A stretch of 64,000 nt of DNA from Anthoceros angustus (lineage: Eukaryota > Streptophyta > Anthocerotopsida > Anthocerotales > Anthocerotaceae): the NCBI GenBank assembly GCA_010909165.1, contig MU008184.1:806001-870000 (forward strand), written 5' to 3'. Under the pieces are notes generated by a model. It made no database searches, was not told where the DNA came from, and saw nothing but the letters and a program-made list of their open reading frames with translations. The translations under genes and the position numbers were made by a program. Each line of letters begins with the position of its first letter. Positions within the stretch are counted from its first letter, which is position 1. This document shows, in pieces, positions 27,830-38,098 of the stretch.

Positions 27830-29178
27830 TCTCAGGCATCCGCTGAAGATTGAGGTAAGGCAAGCTGTTTTTATGTTTCCTGGGATTGCAACGCGGGTGG
27901 AGTCCGAGGATTGTGAGGGGGCTGCGATGGAGGACAGGAGAGAGGAGGCACCAGTTGGTGGCGGTGGGTGGACGGCCTGTCGTTTTTTTGGGTTGGTAGG
28001 AGGGGCCTGCCATGCGCGGTCACGAATGGGTGGGCGACGGTAGTGGGGACAGCACGTGCGGGGTCGGGGGTGCACTCCGGCTTCACTGCTGGAGCTGGGC
28101 GCTAAGGGGGTTCACTAGTTTTGGACTGGTTTGATGTTGGATTTGATTGTTCAAAATTGTTTTGGTCAATGAAAGAAACTCGGATTCATACTAAATTTTG
28201 CGAGCTTGTTATTATGAATGTAGGGAAAGTGGTAGTGTAGTTTTCTCAACGAGCAAGTATGTACACATTGGTAGGCAAAGAAACATGCTCACCTCACGCT
28301 GGTGCCCAAGGTGGATCAAAATGGCTATGGAAAGTTGTGCATGTTCACTGAGGGGGTGGTGCTTTTTTTTGAACATATGGTTGGAAAGAGGAGGTCATCA
28401 CGGTAATTGTGGTGTTGAGAACATTGCGGTCAGATTTTCCTGTAATTAGTAATTCATAATAACAGCAAAAACGCCAAAAATGGGGCAAAAATGCAGCGGC
28501 CCTCTGGGGTTAAGATACATAGCAACCTTGGTTTTCACACTAACTAAGAACGGGCGGAATCATTGGGCATTCAGGTTTGGCGGCCGACAGACTAGTATCA
28601 CGGCTGCGATACATCGCGGGAATATGATCCCCTTTCCATTAGGGCCTTGCTTTGCTTGTCTCAAGTTTTTGACAATGTCAAACCTTAACTTCCCTGCCAA
28701 ATGCATAACGTTTCTGTCTGTCTAGCTGTACAACAATTTTGAGGCATACATATTACCATCACACGCCTGCACGGCTGCGCAAGGTAAGCTGTTGGGATGA
28801 TGCCATCATCAAGCATGCCATGATGTCGATCGAGATAATTCACGACCATGATGGACACTGAAACGGGTTGGGTTTAGCACCAAGTCATCTCATGCACTCG
28901 AATGATCGCATGCGCAGGTGCTATGATCAGTGTGGTAATTGAAGCACAGACTCGTCAGTAATATAGCCCACATCGACACGAGAGCTGCATGCATATGAGA
29001 CCTTGTGGCAAACAGATTGAAATTGCAGCACACTTGTAAAGCGAGAATGTTTAACACTGAGTACGTGGCGAGAATTCAGAGTACAAGTGCAAATCCTTCA
29101 CAATTGCTAGCTACCCAGGTGCGGATTCAGGAGTTCACGGCCATGCTGAATCCGAAACATACATGTAGTACGAGATGA
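27830..29178. other. No gene recognised
   Basis: Short frames without motifs on either strand. The last ~150 bp are probably the 3' UTR of the minus-strand Cys-rich gene. Confidence 0.45.
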
Positions 29179-29508
29179 TCAAGGAATCACGGTAGCTGCG
29201 GGGTCGTCAACAGGGTCTGCTTTCTCCAAGGCATCGGTGAACTCGTCGCCAATGTAGCAGTAATCCTCACATCCGGGAATGTCGCATGAGTTGCAGTTAT
29301 TGTTGCTGTGATGCATCAGGTAATCGCTCACCCGCGCGCAGCAAGCCTCAAGGTCTGGATCAAGGAGGGATGCGTTCATGCATCGCGCGAGCCGCGTCAC
29401 AGCATCACCGGTGAATTCGTCACAGGGCACGTCCGACTGGCTTGCTGCCCAATTGACCAAGACCAACATGAGGACCAGCGAAAGGATCACTCCGCCCGCC
29501 CGCCCCAT
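29179..29508 (-). CDS. Small secreted eight-cysteine acidic protein, 109 aa
   Basis: MGRAGGVILSLVLMLVLVNW with AASQ as the likely cleavage site is a clear signal peptide. The mature part has C-x13-C-x12-CC-x14-C-x2-C-x4-C-x3-C, then an acidic tail (DEFTDALEKADPVDDPAAT). The 13-residue first spacing and central CC match the pair at 18.5-19.8 kb, so I place the three in one family although the primary sequence between cysteines is very different. Function unknown; the secreted, Cys-rich and acidic character fits an apoplastic peptide or lipid-binding protein. Confidence 0.75.
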   Translation of the reverse strand: MGRAGGVILSLVLMLVLVNWAASQSDVPCDEFTGDAVTRLARCMNASLLDPDLEACCARVSDYLMHHSNNNCNSCDIPGCEDYCYIGDEFTDALEKADPVDDPAATVIP

Positions 29509-30044
29509 CCCAGATGCCGTCTCCGTCTTCTCTCAGTTTCTACGTGAGAACTGAAAATCGGAGGCGCTTTGCTGATAGCTGATTGCAGTTTGAGATGAAG
29601 CAGCTAGCTGAGGATTTATGGTGATCCTCCTCTTTGCGTACCCCTGCTCCTCCCTTCATCTTTGCGTACTGCTGCTCCTCTTTGCGTGCTGCACCGACTT
29701 TGTTAGAAACGCTTGTGTCGAGTGTTACCTACAGATTACACCTAACCAGCTTGGAATGAGCGTCACGCAGAGAGGATATATCTATCTATGTCCGGAGCTA
29801 CCAGCTTGAAAAACATTGCGACGAACGTAATCACACCGTACATCAATGTGTATCCGAGATATGGTTCTAAGCATCTTAAAAAGCCTTCACAAAGAGTTAG
29901 CACATGTATGGCATGTTCAAGCGTGATATACATGGACCTAGGACCCAATCTGCAGCGTCACCCACAGGCTGTATCCGACTTCCAGGGATAGTTAATTCAG
30001 TCGGATGCAACAGGTTAGACTACTAGGCTGCTTTTGGCTGCGAC
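29509..30044. other. Intergenic, promoter side of the Cys-rich gene
   Basis: Contains a CT-rich imperfect repeat (CTCCTCTTTGCGTAC type) at 29627-29690. No gene recognised. The 3' UTR of the LanC-like gene is at its right end. Confidence 0.45.
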
Positions 30045-32110
30045 TTACAATTCAAATCCAGGAAATCTAGCATTTTCAATTTGAGACATATCAAGGTATA
30101 AGCAAGCTGTTCCAGCAAGACCTTCAAACAACGACTCGGAATGATCTCCCCCGTGCATGGCACCGGATGCCATGTACTGATGTGCATGGTCATGTATGAA
30201 GCCTGCAAATGCCCTGGCCCGATGCTTGTGTCGCTCCTCCTCTGTTACCCGATACAGAGCTAGAAACACATAGGTGTTGCCAGACACACCATGGCACAGC
30301 CCAATCCGCCGCAGAAGGCCCCTGTTCCACACCACATCACCAGCATCGACGGCGGCTTGTAGGAAGTCCTCATCCTTGGGGAAAACCTGACCATGAGCAC
30401 CACTCCATATCAGTACAACCTTCTGGACAAACAGGACACACTTGAAGTTGAACAGAGTTAGAAGGCGGTCACCTCTGCTGCCTTGCATAGAGTCAATCCG
30501 ATTCCGGGGGCACCATGACACCAATGCACCAGTCTATCCCTGTTATTCCCCTCACTAGATGGATAGTTGCCACTGGGAAAGAAGCGGTTGTTAATCATAT
30601 ATCGCAGCGTCGCTTTCACATCCTCTGCATCCTCTGGCGCCAGCGGGAAGTAGAGTAGGACATTGATAATCCCAGCCAGACCATGAGCTGCTCCCCAGTA
30701 CCGAGTGCCATGCCACTGAAACATGAGGGGGCAACGTTTGTGATTCTGTGAAGCACCAGCTCGCCCTGCTTGTAGTATAGCATCCACTATGGGTCCCTGT
30801 CAAACCGTCGAGTCAAAATAGCTGGCTTGGGAACAGAGATTCCATGGAAGCCATGACATTCGCAATAACGAGGTTTCAAATGAAACGAGGGCAGGGAAAC
30901 TGACCGTCACGCTCCAGGGTATCGTATCTTCCCCTACATATTTGTTGATGAAAAGGCATGCGTAAAGAAAGCCTGCTCGGCCGTAGAGAAGCTCATAAGG
31001 GAGCCCAAGACCTCCTTCTGAAGGGCCTGCTGCCATCGCTCGTTGATTGGCAACCTGTCAGACCGAGAGGTGATCTTTGCCTTACCCTTGGAGCAGAATA
31101 TTGGAACTTCGTAAAGAAATCTACACTGTGGAAGTTTGCTGCAGAACATCAGGGTCTCGCAAGAGAACAGCTGGAGCAAGCGAGCTAACCTCATTAAACA
31201 GGTCCAAGTAAAATCGCATCCTTTCCTTGTCATTTCTGCAAGCTGCTGCCGCTGCTCCAAGAGCATAGATTCCTGGTTGACCACAGAGGAATGTAACATG
31301 CCTGCATACCCCAAGTAGCCAAACCTTGATCCTTCCACGCTGACAGACAGACATTCGAACCGACAGACAAAAATCCACTATCAGAGACTTTGTGCCAAAA
31401 TTAGAAAACTCACTGCTTCATAGTCTTCGCAGAAGCAGCACAGCAGTCCACAATTTCTGTGCACAAGGCAAGATCCGGCTCATTCCCAGTCATCCTGTAC
31501 GCTTTCCAGCACAGGTAGGCAGTCCCGAGAACACCAGTATACATGGTAGGATCACCCACACGACCGATGGCACGTGACCATGTAGCTTGCTTAATCTGGA
31601 AAAAAACACAGTCTGCACTTAATGTTACGTTGTCCTAGAAACAACCCCCCATGTTCCAAATTTGGAAAACAAACTCTGGCAGAGACAAGGAGAAGAAGAC
31701 ACCAATGCAGGGGCCCAAGATTGATAATCCGAAAGAAACCCTAAATAGACACTTGTGCACAATCTTCATGGACTCACATGCCAACATCTTCCTAGAGCCT
31801 GATTTCAAGCATTGACGGGTTGCAAGGCTGCCCTACTCGACTCCTGACCCGCAGTGGGACATGTGGGCAATGGCAGATTGCAAACCTTCTCCTTGAGCGC
31901 GAGCCCGGCCTTGAGGAACATGTCAGCAGTGGGCGCGATCCCATCCCGAAACGCAGTCTGGTTCATGATGGGCGGGCACACAATGGGCTCCACTGTCCGC
32001 AGCATCATCAAGTCCTCCTGTTCCTCCTTGGACAGGCCCACCACCGCATCCCGCTGCGCGAGATTGGGGTCATAATCTTGCAAGTCGTTGAAGAAGTAGC
32101 GTTCCGACAT
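30045..32110 (-). CDS. GCL: LanC-like protein (GCR2/GCL family), 444 aa, six exons
   Basis: Exons inferred on the minus strand: 32110-31886, 31595-31414, 31301-31190, 31054-30905, 30796-30473, 30386-30045. Introns are 86-290 bp with GT-AG ends, and the joined frame has no interruption. It starts MSERYFFNDLQDYDP. The double-barrel repeat motifs are visible as TMYTGVLGTAYLCWKAY, HVTFLCGQPGIYALGAA, ELLYGRAGFLYACLF and HGLAGIINVL. The zinc ligands of the LanC fold are present in WCHGAPGIGL and GLCHGVSGN, and the last repeat is ESLFEGLAGTACLYLDM. Length fits plant GCL proteins (about 400-440 aa). Members are homologous to bacterial lanthionine cyclases; animal LanCL proteins bind glutathione and add it to dehydroamino acids. 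The old proposal that GCR2 is an abscisic-acid G-protein-coupled receptor is not supported by this fold: no membrane helices are seen. The gene symbol is for the family only. Confidence 0.9.
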
Positions 32111-33959
32111 TGCGGCCAGGCTGAAAATGGGCGCCAAGCGCAGCAGCCGCAGCGTACAAGCTCGATCGCGCCGGGTAGGCCACAGGCTTGCAGCGACAGG
32201 CTTTAAGATATCCACATCGGGACCCGCAACACTACTGCACTGCCGAACAGTGTCCCACAATGCTGCCGATTATCGGGCCTGGCCAAGACAGCACCACCTT
32301 CTCACCACTGCCCTTGCCCCCCATTCCCGAGGGCAGAAACTGCGAACAGCCTTCCTTAATTCCGATGCCGCAGCCTAATCCCAACTTGCAACCAAAAGCA
32401 TTCGGGTCACTCCATCATTGCGTAATTGCAACTGCAATCGCAATTTGCGGCTGTGCTGCGGGCGGTGAACGGTGCGGCGCACGCAACACCAGTTGCAACT
32501 CAGCAGCGACTCCAGGAACGCCCCAGCAACAGGAGCAGCATATCCGTGCGGCAGCGGCAAGTACTGCGTGAAGGTAAAGAGGATAAACCTCCGATCCCGA
32601 TCCCCGTGTCCAGGCAACCGCAGACAATCTGATGATGAGGCAGACTGGTGGGATGGTGCTTCATGGTGTCGGAGCGTGGGGCCGCTTGACGCATCTTGTC
32701 AGCTTTCATCGACATGCATGACGGCCGTCGCCACCGACTGGTGACTTGGCTGCTTCCACCCGCAGACAGCTGGCTGCTGTCGCCTACTCTCGTTCATGTA
32801 ATTAACTATTATTTACGGTAGCTACGTACAGTACACTTTTGGGGAGGATTTAAAGGAAACACGCTTGACTATTATTTATGGGAGGTATATTGTAGGGAAG
32901 GATTGAAAAGGAAACACGTTGGCGTCAGCCTGCTGGTTGATTTCATAGGAAGTAATATTTTATGAATAAGAAAAGCTAAGACTTATGGTACCCACCATCG
33001 AGCCGTCCAGCCTTAACTCCTATTTTGTTTTTTGAACAACCAAGAGCTATACAAAAATAGTTATTTTCTCTAGTTTATAACCCTGGTAGATATAGACACT
33101 GTCCCAGTAATTACCATATATTATTTAATAATATATATTTTTAAACTAAAATTATTATAAATATCAAATATCTTGATTATTAATAATCCAATGTTGGGTT
33201 GCTGAAGAAACATATCCATCTTGGTTGGGTTGGAGGATCATTAGATGAGAAGAGTAATATATTCATCTTATTTTTATTCGCCTTCTAATCAAATATAGTT
33301 ACGCATTTTGGGCATTTATGATACGTCATTGTTAGACAAAAAGAGTACTTCAAACTTATTTTTGGACTAGGTAGTATCGGACTTATTTTTCTTGCCTTGT
33401 CAAGAAGGGTTGTTATAGCGCCTCATTGCGAGCATTTTTGTTTGTGCCGATACCACTTAGATAACATCCTTCAAGCTTTTGCAAGTACAAGTTTCTTGGA
33501 GAATGAAAAATATTTAAATGAACTCCTTCAAGCTTTTACAAATATATTTTTCTTAAATAATTAAAATATTTAAATCATTATTATTATGTCCAGATTATTA
33601 TGCCCAGGTATTATGTAATTCATCTTAGATTGGTACTTCTAGTAGAAGTAATTATGTTCCTTAAAATATCGAATGAGTACATCTATCCATGTGACAGTAA
33701 TAGCGTGCACTAATCTCTTTCTTTTGTCACTTCATTCTTCATGGGGAGGTCACAGTGAGCAGTTCTCTCTTTCTTATGTCACTTCATTCCTTCGACTACT
33801 ACGTGTGTTCATTATCCTCCTACGAGCAAGCGATATTGATGTGACAAATACCAACTATTGGGCAAACTAATTCTGAAAACTGTAATCTAGTGACATATGA
33901 TCCATTGCACTCTACTGTGTATCTTGTATGTTGCCATTGCATATCTATAAGGCTATTTT
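32111..33959. other. Intergenic, AT-rich
   Basis: 5' flank of the LanC-like gene to about 32770, then AT-rich DNA. A loosely repeated unit (ACTATTATTTA(C/T)G.. followed by GGAAACACG) occurs twice at 32806-32920, and AAGCTTTT-containing repeats occur near 33470-33560. No gene recognised. Confidence 0.5.
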
Positions 33960-34010
33960 TGTGTTCTTGTCATATTCTATCATGGTATGGTATCAGACCT
34001 GGAGATACAT
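33960..34010 (+). other. Possible copia LTR end and primer binding site
   Basis: TGGTATCAGACCTGG at about 33989 resembles a tRNA-iMet primer site on the plus strand, preceded by AT-rich sequence that could be an old LTR. No coding part of an element follows. Confidence 0.3.
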
Positions 34011-34824
34011 TTTATTGATCAAATGTACGTTACAATCAGCTTGGTAATTGGAACAGAGACGTGTTGGTAATAAAGTCCACCTCGACATTGAGAAGAACAC
34101 CCAAAAGCTTTTCAAGAACACAAAAATCATTGACAAACAACATACATACCTCCTTTACTATCGACAAGATTTTATTGAGGTGAAAAAACGATGGGAAAAG
34201 CCCATCTAGGAGGGGACAACCAAAGGGGACTACTAAAGATCCTTAGGTATAACCTATATAAAAACACTTTTGGCTATTTTAATAGTCCTATCGTGATGTA
34301 TCCTGTATATTGTTGATAACTATAAAAATATATAGAGCTATGAAATCCACTTAAGATATTGATTATTAAAATAATATATATGTATATATATCCCGTTCCC
34401 CACCGGTACCAGGGAGGGAAAAACCCGTTTGAATGTGGATACCTTCCCGTGTTTGAATTTGCAAAATTATATATATTACGACGTATATCGTTCCCCTGGC
34501 ATGTCGCTCCTGTGTGCCGAGCCGACCGGGGTATATTTGGTATGTTAAAAGCATTCCACACTAGGGTTGCTGCTATTCCGGTAACTCGTCTGTAGTGGAA
34601 TATGTGTCATTGGCTGACGGAGGCGTGCGTTTCTGAGCAGCGTGCTTGCCAAGTCAGGAGGCCCGGTCGGGAGGCCCGGGTCGGACGGTCAAGTTGCAGC
34701 TGGAGGGAAGACCTCGAGGCGGGTCTGCAGCTGATGATTGAGAGGAGAGGAGAGGGGAAGAAAAATTAAGAGGAGAGCTGGATTGCGCAGCATTGCGCTC
34801 AGGCATCAGGGAGAGGAAGTCATT
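34011..34824. other. Upstream region of the PARP-E2 gene
   Basis: AT-rich to about 34380, then GC-rich. Contains a short direct repeat GGAGGCCCGG(T/G) at 34659-34681. No gene recognised. Confidence 0.4.
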
Positions 34825-37800
34825 ATGGTTGGTGATGGAGCCCTGGGGACAGAGCAAGGCAATTTCGCCGTTTGGTCGTCGTGGGTGCATCAGCATCCAA
34901 AGGAGGCACAGATGTATGGTTTCCGGCTTTTAAAGGCCTCGGAGTCGGGTTTGTTCTTCTCGGTGGCGGACATGCGGTTTCAATTAATTCTGCCGTCTCA
35001 CTTCTCCGATGGAGGTGACGAGGGGGATGGTTGCTTCGTCGCTATGAGCCCTGATGATTCCGCTGGGGAAGCATTCGTGACGCAGCTGAACGAGAAATTG
35101 GAGCGAATTCGATGTCGGTCGGATCCGGTAGGGGCTGTTCATCAGGTGCTGGACGTATTTGTTAAGATGTTGATGATCTCATCAGGCAAGAGAAAGAGAC
35201 CGAGATCAGGTGGTGAGGAAGAGGAGGACAGTGAGGAGGCCAGCAGTGGCTCCGAATTTCAGAGTGACTTTGGTGGTGAGGATTTTATGTCAGGGGATAA
35301 CGGGAGTGCACTGGCTGGGGACGACGATGGCGAGGACGATGAACATGAATTTGCCATGAAGGGCACCCCTGTAGACGTTTTGTCCTTCCTCGAGAGTGAG
35401 GACGCGGGCCCCAACTGTCGGGGTTATGCCGCTGCAGCACAGGAAGCCCGACGGATATGTGAAGCTGCTCGCGCAGGTTCAGTTGGTGGTAGCCCAGGGC
35501 AATCAGGAACCTGGCCTTCATTGGAAATGGATCAGGGCATGCTCAGGTACTGTGTAGTTTCCATATCCACTGATGCTGAAACCGTGCATCTGCGGCTGCA
35601 GGTGTCTGGACTATTTGATGACGCAGCTGTAGCTAGTGCTCTGGGACTGTCGTTCGATGCTACCTTGTGTATTTCACTGCAGTTTGACAGGCGCTTACTC
35701 CAAGTTGATTCTGTTCGGAGCCGGTCCCAGCCTCTCCTAGCACAACAGGTGCTGGTCAGACAGCTACAGCTATCAAAGCCTTCTCAGAGTACCGACGAAC
35801 CTGAAAGCCACATGAAGGAGTTTTACAAGGTTTACAAGAACGATGCTAGGGGTTCAGAGGGTGCACCAGGGTATGCAATGGCCGTGCTGCTGCCTGAGCT
35901 GGTGACAGTCTTCCTATCTCATCGTGCCCACAAAACAGCTACTGGGATTAGAGGCGAGCCACTGAAAAACGAGCAAATGAGGAAGTGTCTAGCTGGGTGT
36001 GCAGGCATGACGAATCCTTTCATTGGTCTTCTCTCTTTCATTGGATCCCAGTTGAGGGCACTGCCGACCTGGTGTCCAGTCTGCTGGTGTTCACTTCCTG
36101 CATCTATGTGGAGACTTCGAACTTGTTCAAAGGAGTTTTGCCTCTACAAATTTGAAGAACTTGGGCAAGGTTCGGCAATATTTCATGAGATTTTGGAATC
36201 CCCACAGGTGGTCGAGCTGGAATTGGCCCTAGCATATGGTGCAGCTGTCTCAGGGCGTGATGTGTTTGAGCCATTCCCAAACTCGTTTTTAGAAGCTAAC
36301 GAGCTGAGGGGACGGGCTGGTTGGTTCACCCGCACGGATGCTAATTCAAAGAGGCGAGAAAGTGAAGGAGTCAGGAACAAAGCAAGACAGGCTATTCAGT
36401 CATGGACTCCACTTCAGATATTGACTCCAAACAAAAACCTTCAGTTATCGACTAAAAACAAAAACCTTCAGTTATTGACTCAAATCCTTTTATCCCTCCC
36501 ACCTCTTGACGAGCTGAAGGAGTGCAGAGATGAAGCCTCTTTGAGGCGGAAGCTTGCACATTCTAGATATGCCGAGCATGTCTCATATGGCAAGGACGTA
36601 GAGAATCTAACGTCCAAGGACCTTAATCTCTCCTATGAATTGCTGAGATTCATTTTGTCAACGAACAGGGTATCCATTCGTGGGTTAGAGAAGTCTGAAA
36701 TGCTTCCTTTCGATAGTGACATGGTGACTCACCAATTTGTCGTGGTTCATGACTCCCCAGAGAAGGAAGAAACTTTTCAGAAGCTTCGACAAATGGCAGG
36801 GGGATCTTTCTTTGCTTTTCATGGGAGCAGCCCGTGTAACTGGTATTCGATACTGAGGAACGGGCTCAGATCCATGAGCAAGACAGCCTACATGTCTTCT
36901 GGTGATTCATATGGACAGGGTATTTATCTAGCTGACAACTTCGACTTGTCCTTTACTTATTCAACCCTTCGGATCCCGGATGATAAAGCTCTTCCATGGA
37001 AATTTGGGGGAACCTTGGAGTGGCCTTTCAGTGTGTTGGCTATTTGTGAAGTGGTGAACGGGAGTGCCCAACAGTTCTTGGAGAGGGGGATACATGTTGT
37101 GCCACCAACATCGCAAGATCATGTCTTAGTACGATACTTGCTCGTCTGCGCATTTTACAACAAGCAGACGATGGGATGCAGGATTACAGGCACCATGCTG
37201 AGTGCAACAGCAGCACAGACTGTTTCAGGAGCCGCACTGACTGTTTCAGGACTTTCAGGAGCCACTCTGGTAGCGCCAAGTAGGTCCATTCTGGGCTATT
37301 CAGATGGAGCAAGGAGAGTGGCAGATGTGGACTTGCTTGTTCATTTGCAAAATCTTAAGGTGGCTGATAGTGAAAAGCACAAGTTACAGCTGAAACAGCA
37401 ACGAGCAACTGCTCTGAAGATTTTGGAGGAAGACATTGCTCGCCTCATAGCTGAAAAATCATTCAGCAAGCTCAACGTAAGAGGACAGCTTGCAAAAGTG
37501 GCTGAAGACCAGAAAAGTCGAGAACGGTGAGGGAACTGCAATGGCAACTCAAGCCATCACCAAAGAACATAGGAACATCCTGAAAGAGATTCGCAAAGAG
37601 AAGTTGAAGGCTTCTTCATCTGGAGGTGCAGCTGCTTCGTTTCTGAGTAACGTCTCCATAGTGATTCCCGATGAGTCTAACTTTTATACTTGGCATGTTC
37701 GTCTGGATAAACAACTCTTCAAGGCCTATCCTTTATACAAGGACCTCAGTGATTGGGCTGGACGCAGGAAGGATGAGGAGGCCCATGTTTTGCTTGAAGT

Positions 37801-38098
37801 AACCTTTCCAGGTCGGTTTCCATTTCAACCGCCTTTCGTTCGCGTAGTTTATCCTAAATTTGCTTTCCACACAGGACATGTAACAGTTGGTGGAAGTATC
37901 TGCATGGAGCTCCTCACAGAGAGTGGATGGAATCCTGCTTTTCTTTTGAGATAGTGTTAGTGCAGATTGTCAATGCCCTCATTGAAGGGGAGGTAGGATT
38001 GACAAGGCTGCAATGGGTCAGTCTACTCGGCCGCAGAGGCGAAGACGGCATTTGAACGTGTTGCTGGTCAGCATGGTTGGAAGATAAGTAGCACATAG
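34825..38098 (+). CDS. PARP-type mono-ADP-ribosyltransferase fused to UBE2Q-type E2 (frame broken in the assembly)
   Basis: A 902-codon frame starts at ATG 34825 (MVGDGALGTEQGNF). It has an acidic low-complexity segment (~residues 125-190), a middle region with a Cys cluster (WCPVCWCSLPASMWRLRTC), and a PARP catalytic domain at ~residues 640-800. HGSS supplies the His, GIYLAD the Tyr, and HVLVRYLLV lies where PARP1 has its catalytic Glu, so mono-ADP-ribosylation as in PARP6/8/16 is expected. A coiled segment follows. Then, after a one- or two-base shift near 37515-37527, comes a UBE2Q-like ubiquitin-conjugating domain (FPGRFPFQPPFVRVVYPKFA) with the active-site Cys in GGSICMELL. The tandem copy at 38.6-40.0 kb reads through this junction in one frame; copy 1 lacks single bases in A, G, T and C runs. 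The fusion is therefore likely real and the breaks likely errors. No introns are visible. Confidence 0.85.
36421..36480 (+). repeat. Short tandem repeat in the PARP-E2 coding sequence
   Basis: A ~27-bp unit is repeated (AAACAAAAACCTTCAGTTAT, twice), giving NKNLQLST and NKNLQLLT. It is in frame and could vary between alleles. Confidence 0.7.

Noticed and set aside
27692-28086. Overlapping Pro/Arg-rich minus-strand frames
   Set aside because: Three frames open at once, typical of GC-skewed non-coding sequence.
30045-32110. Annotation as an abscisic-acid G-protein-coupled receptor (GCR2)
   Set aside because: The protein has the LanC zinc motifs and glycine-rich barrel repeats and no seven-helix membrane pattern.
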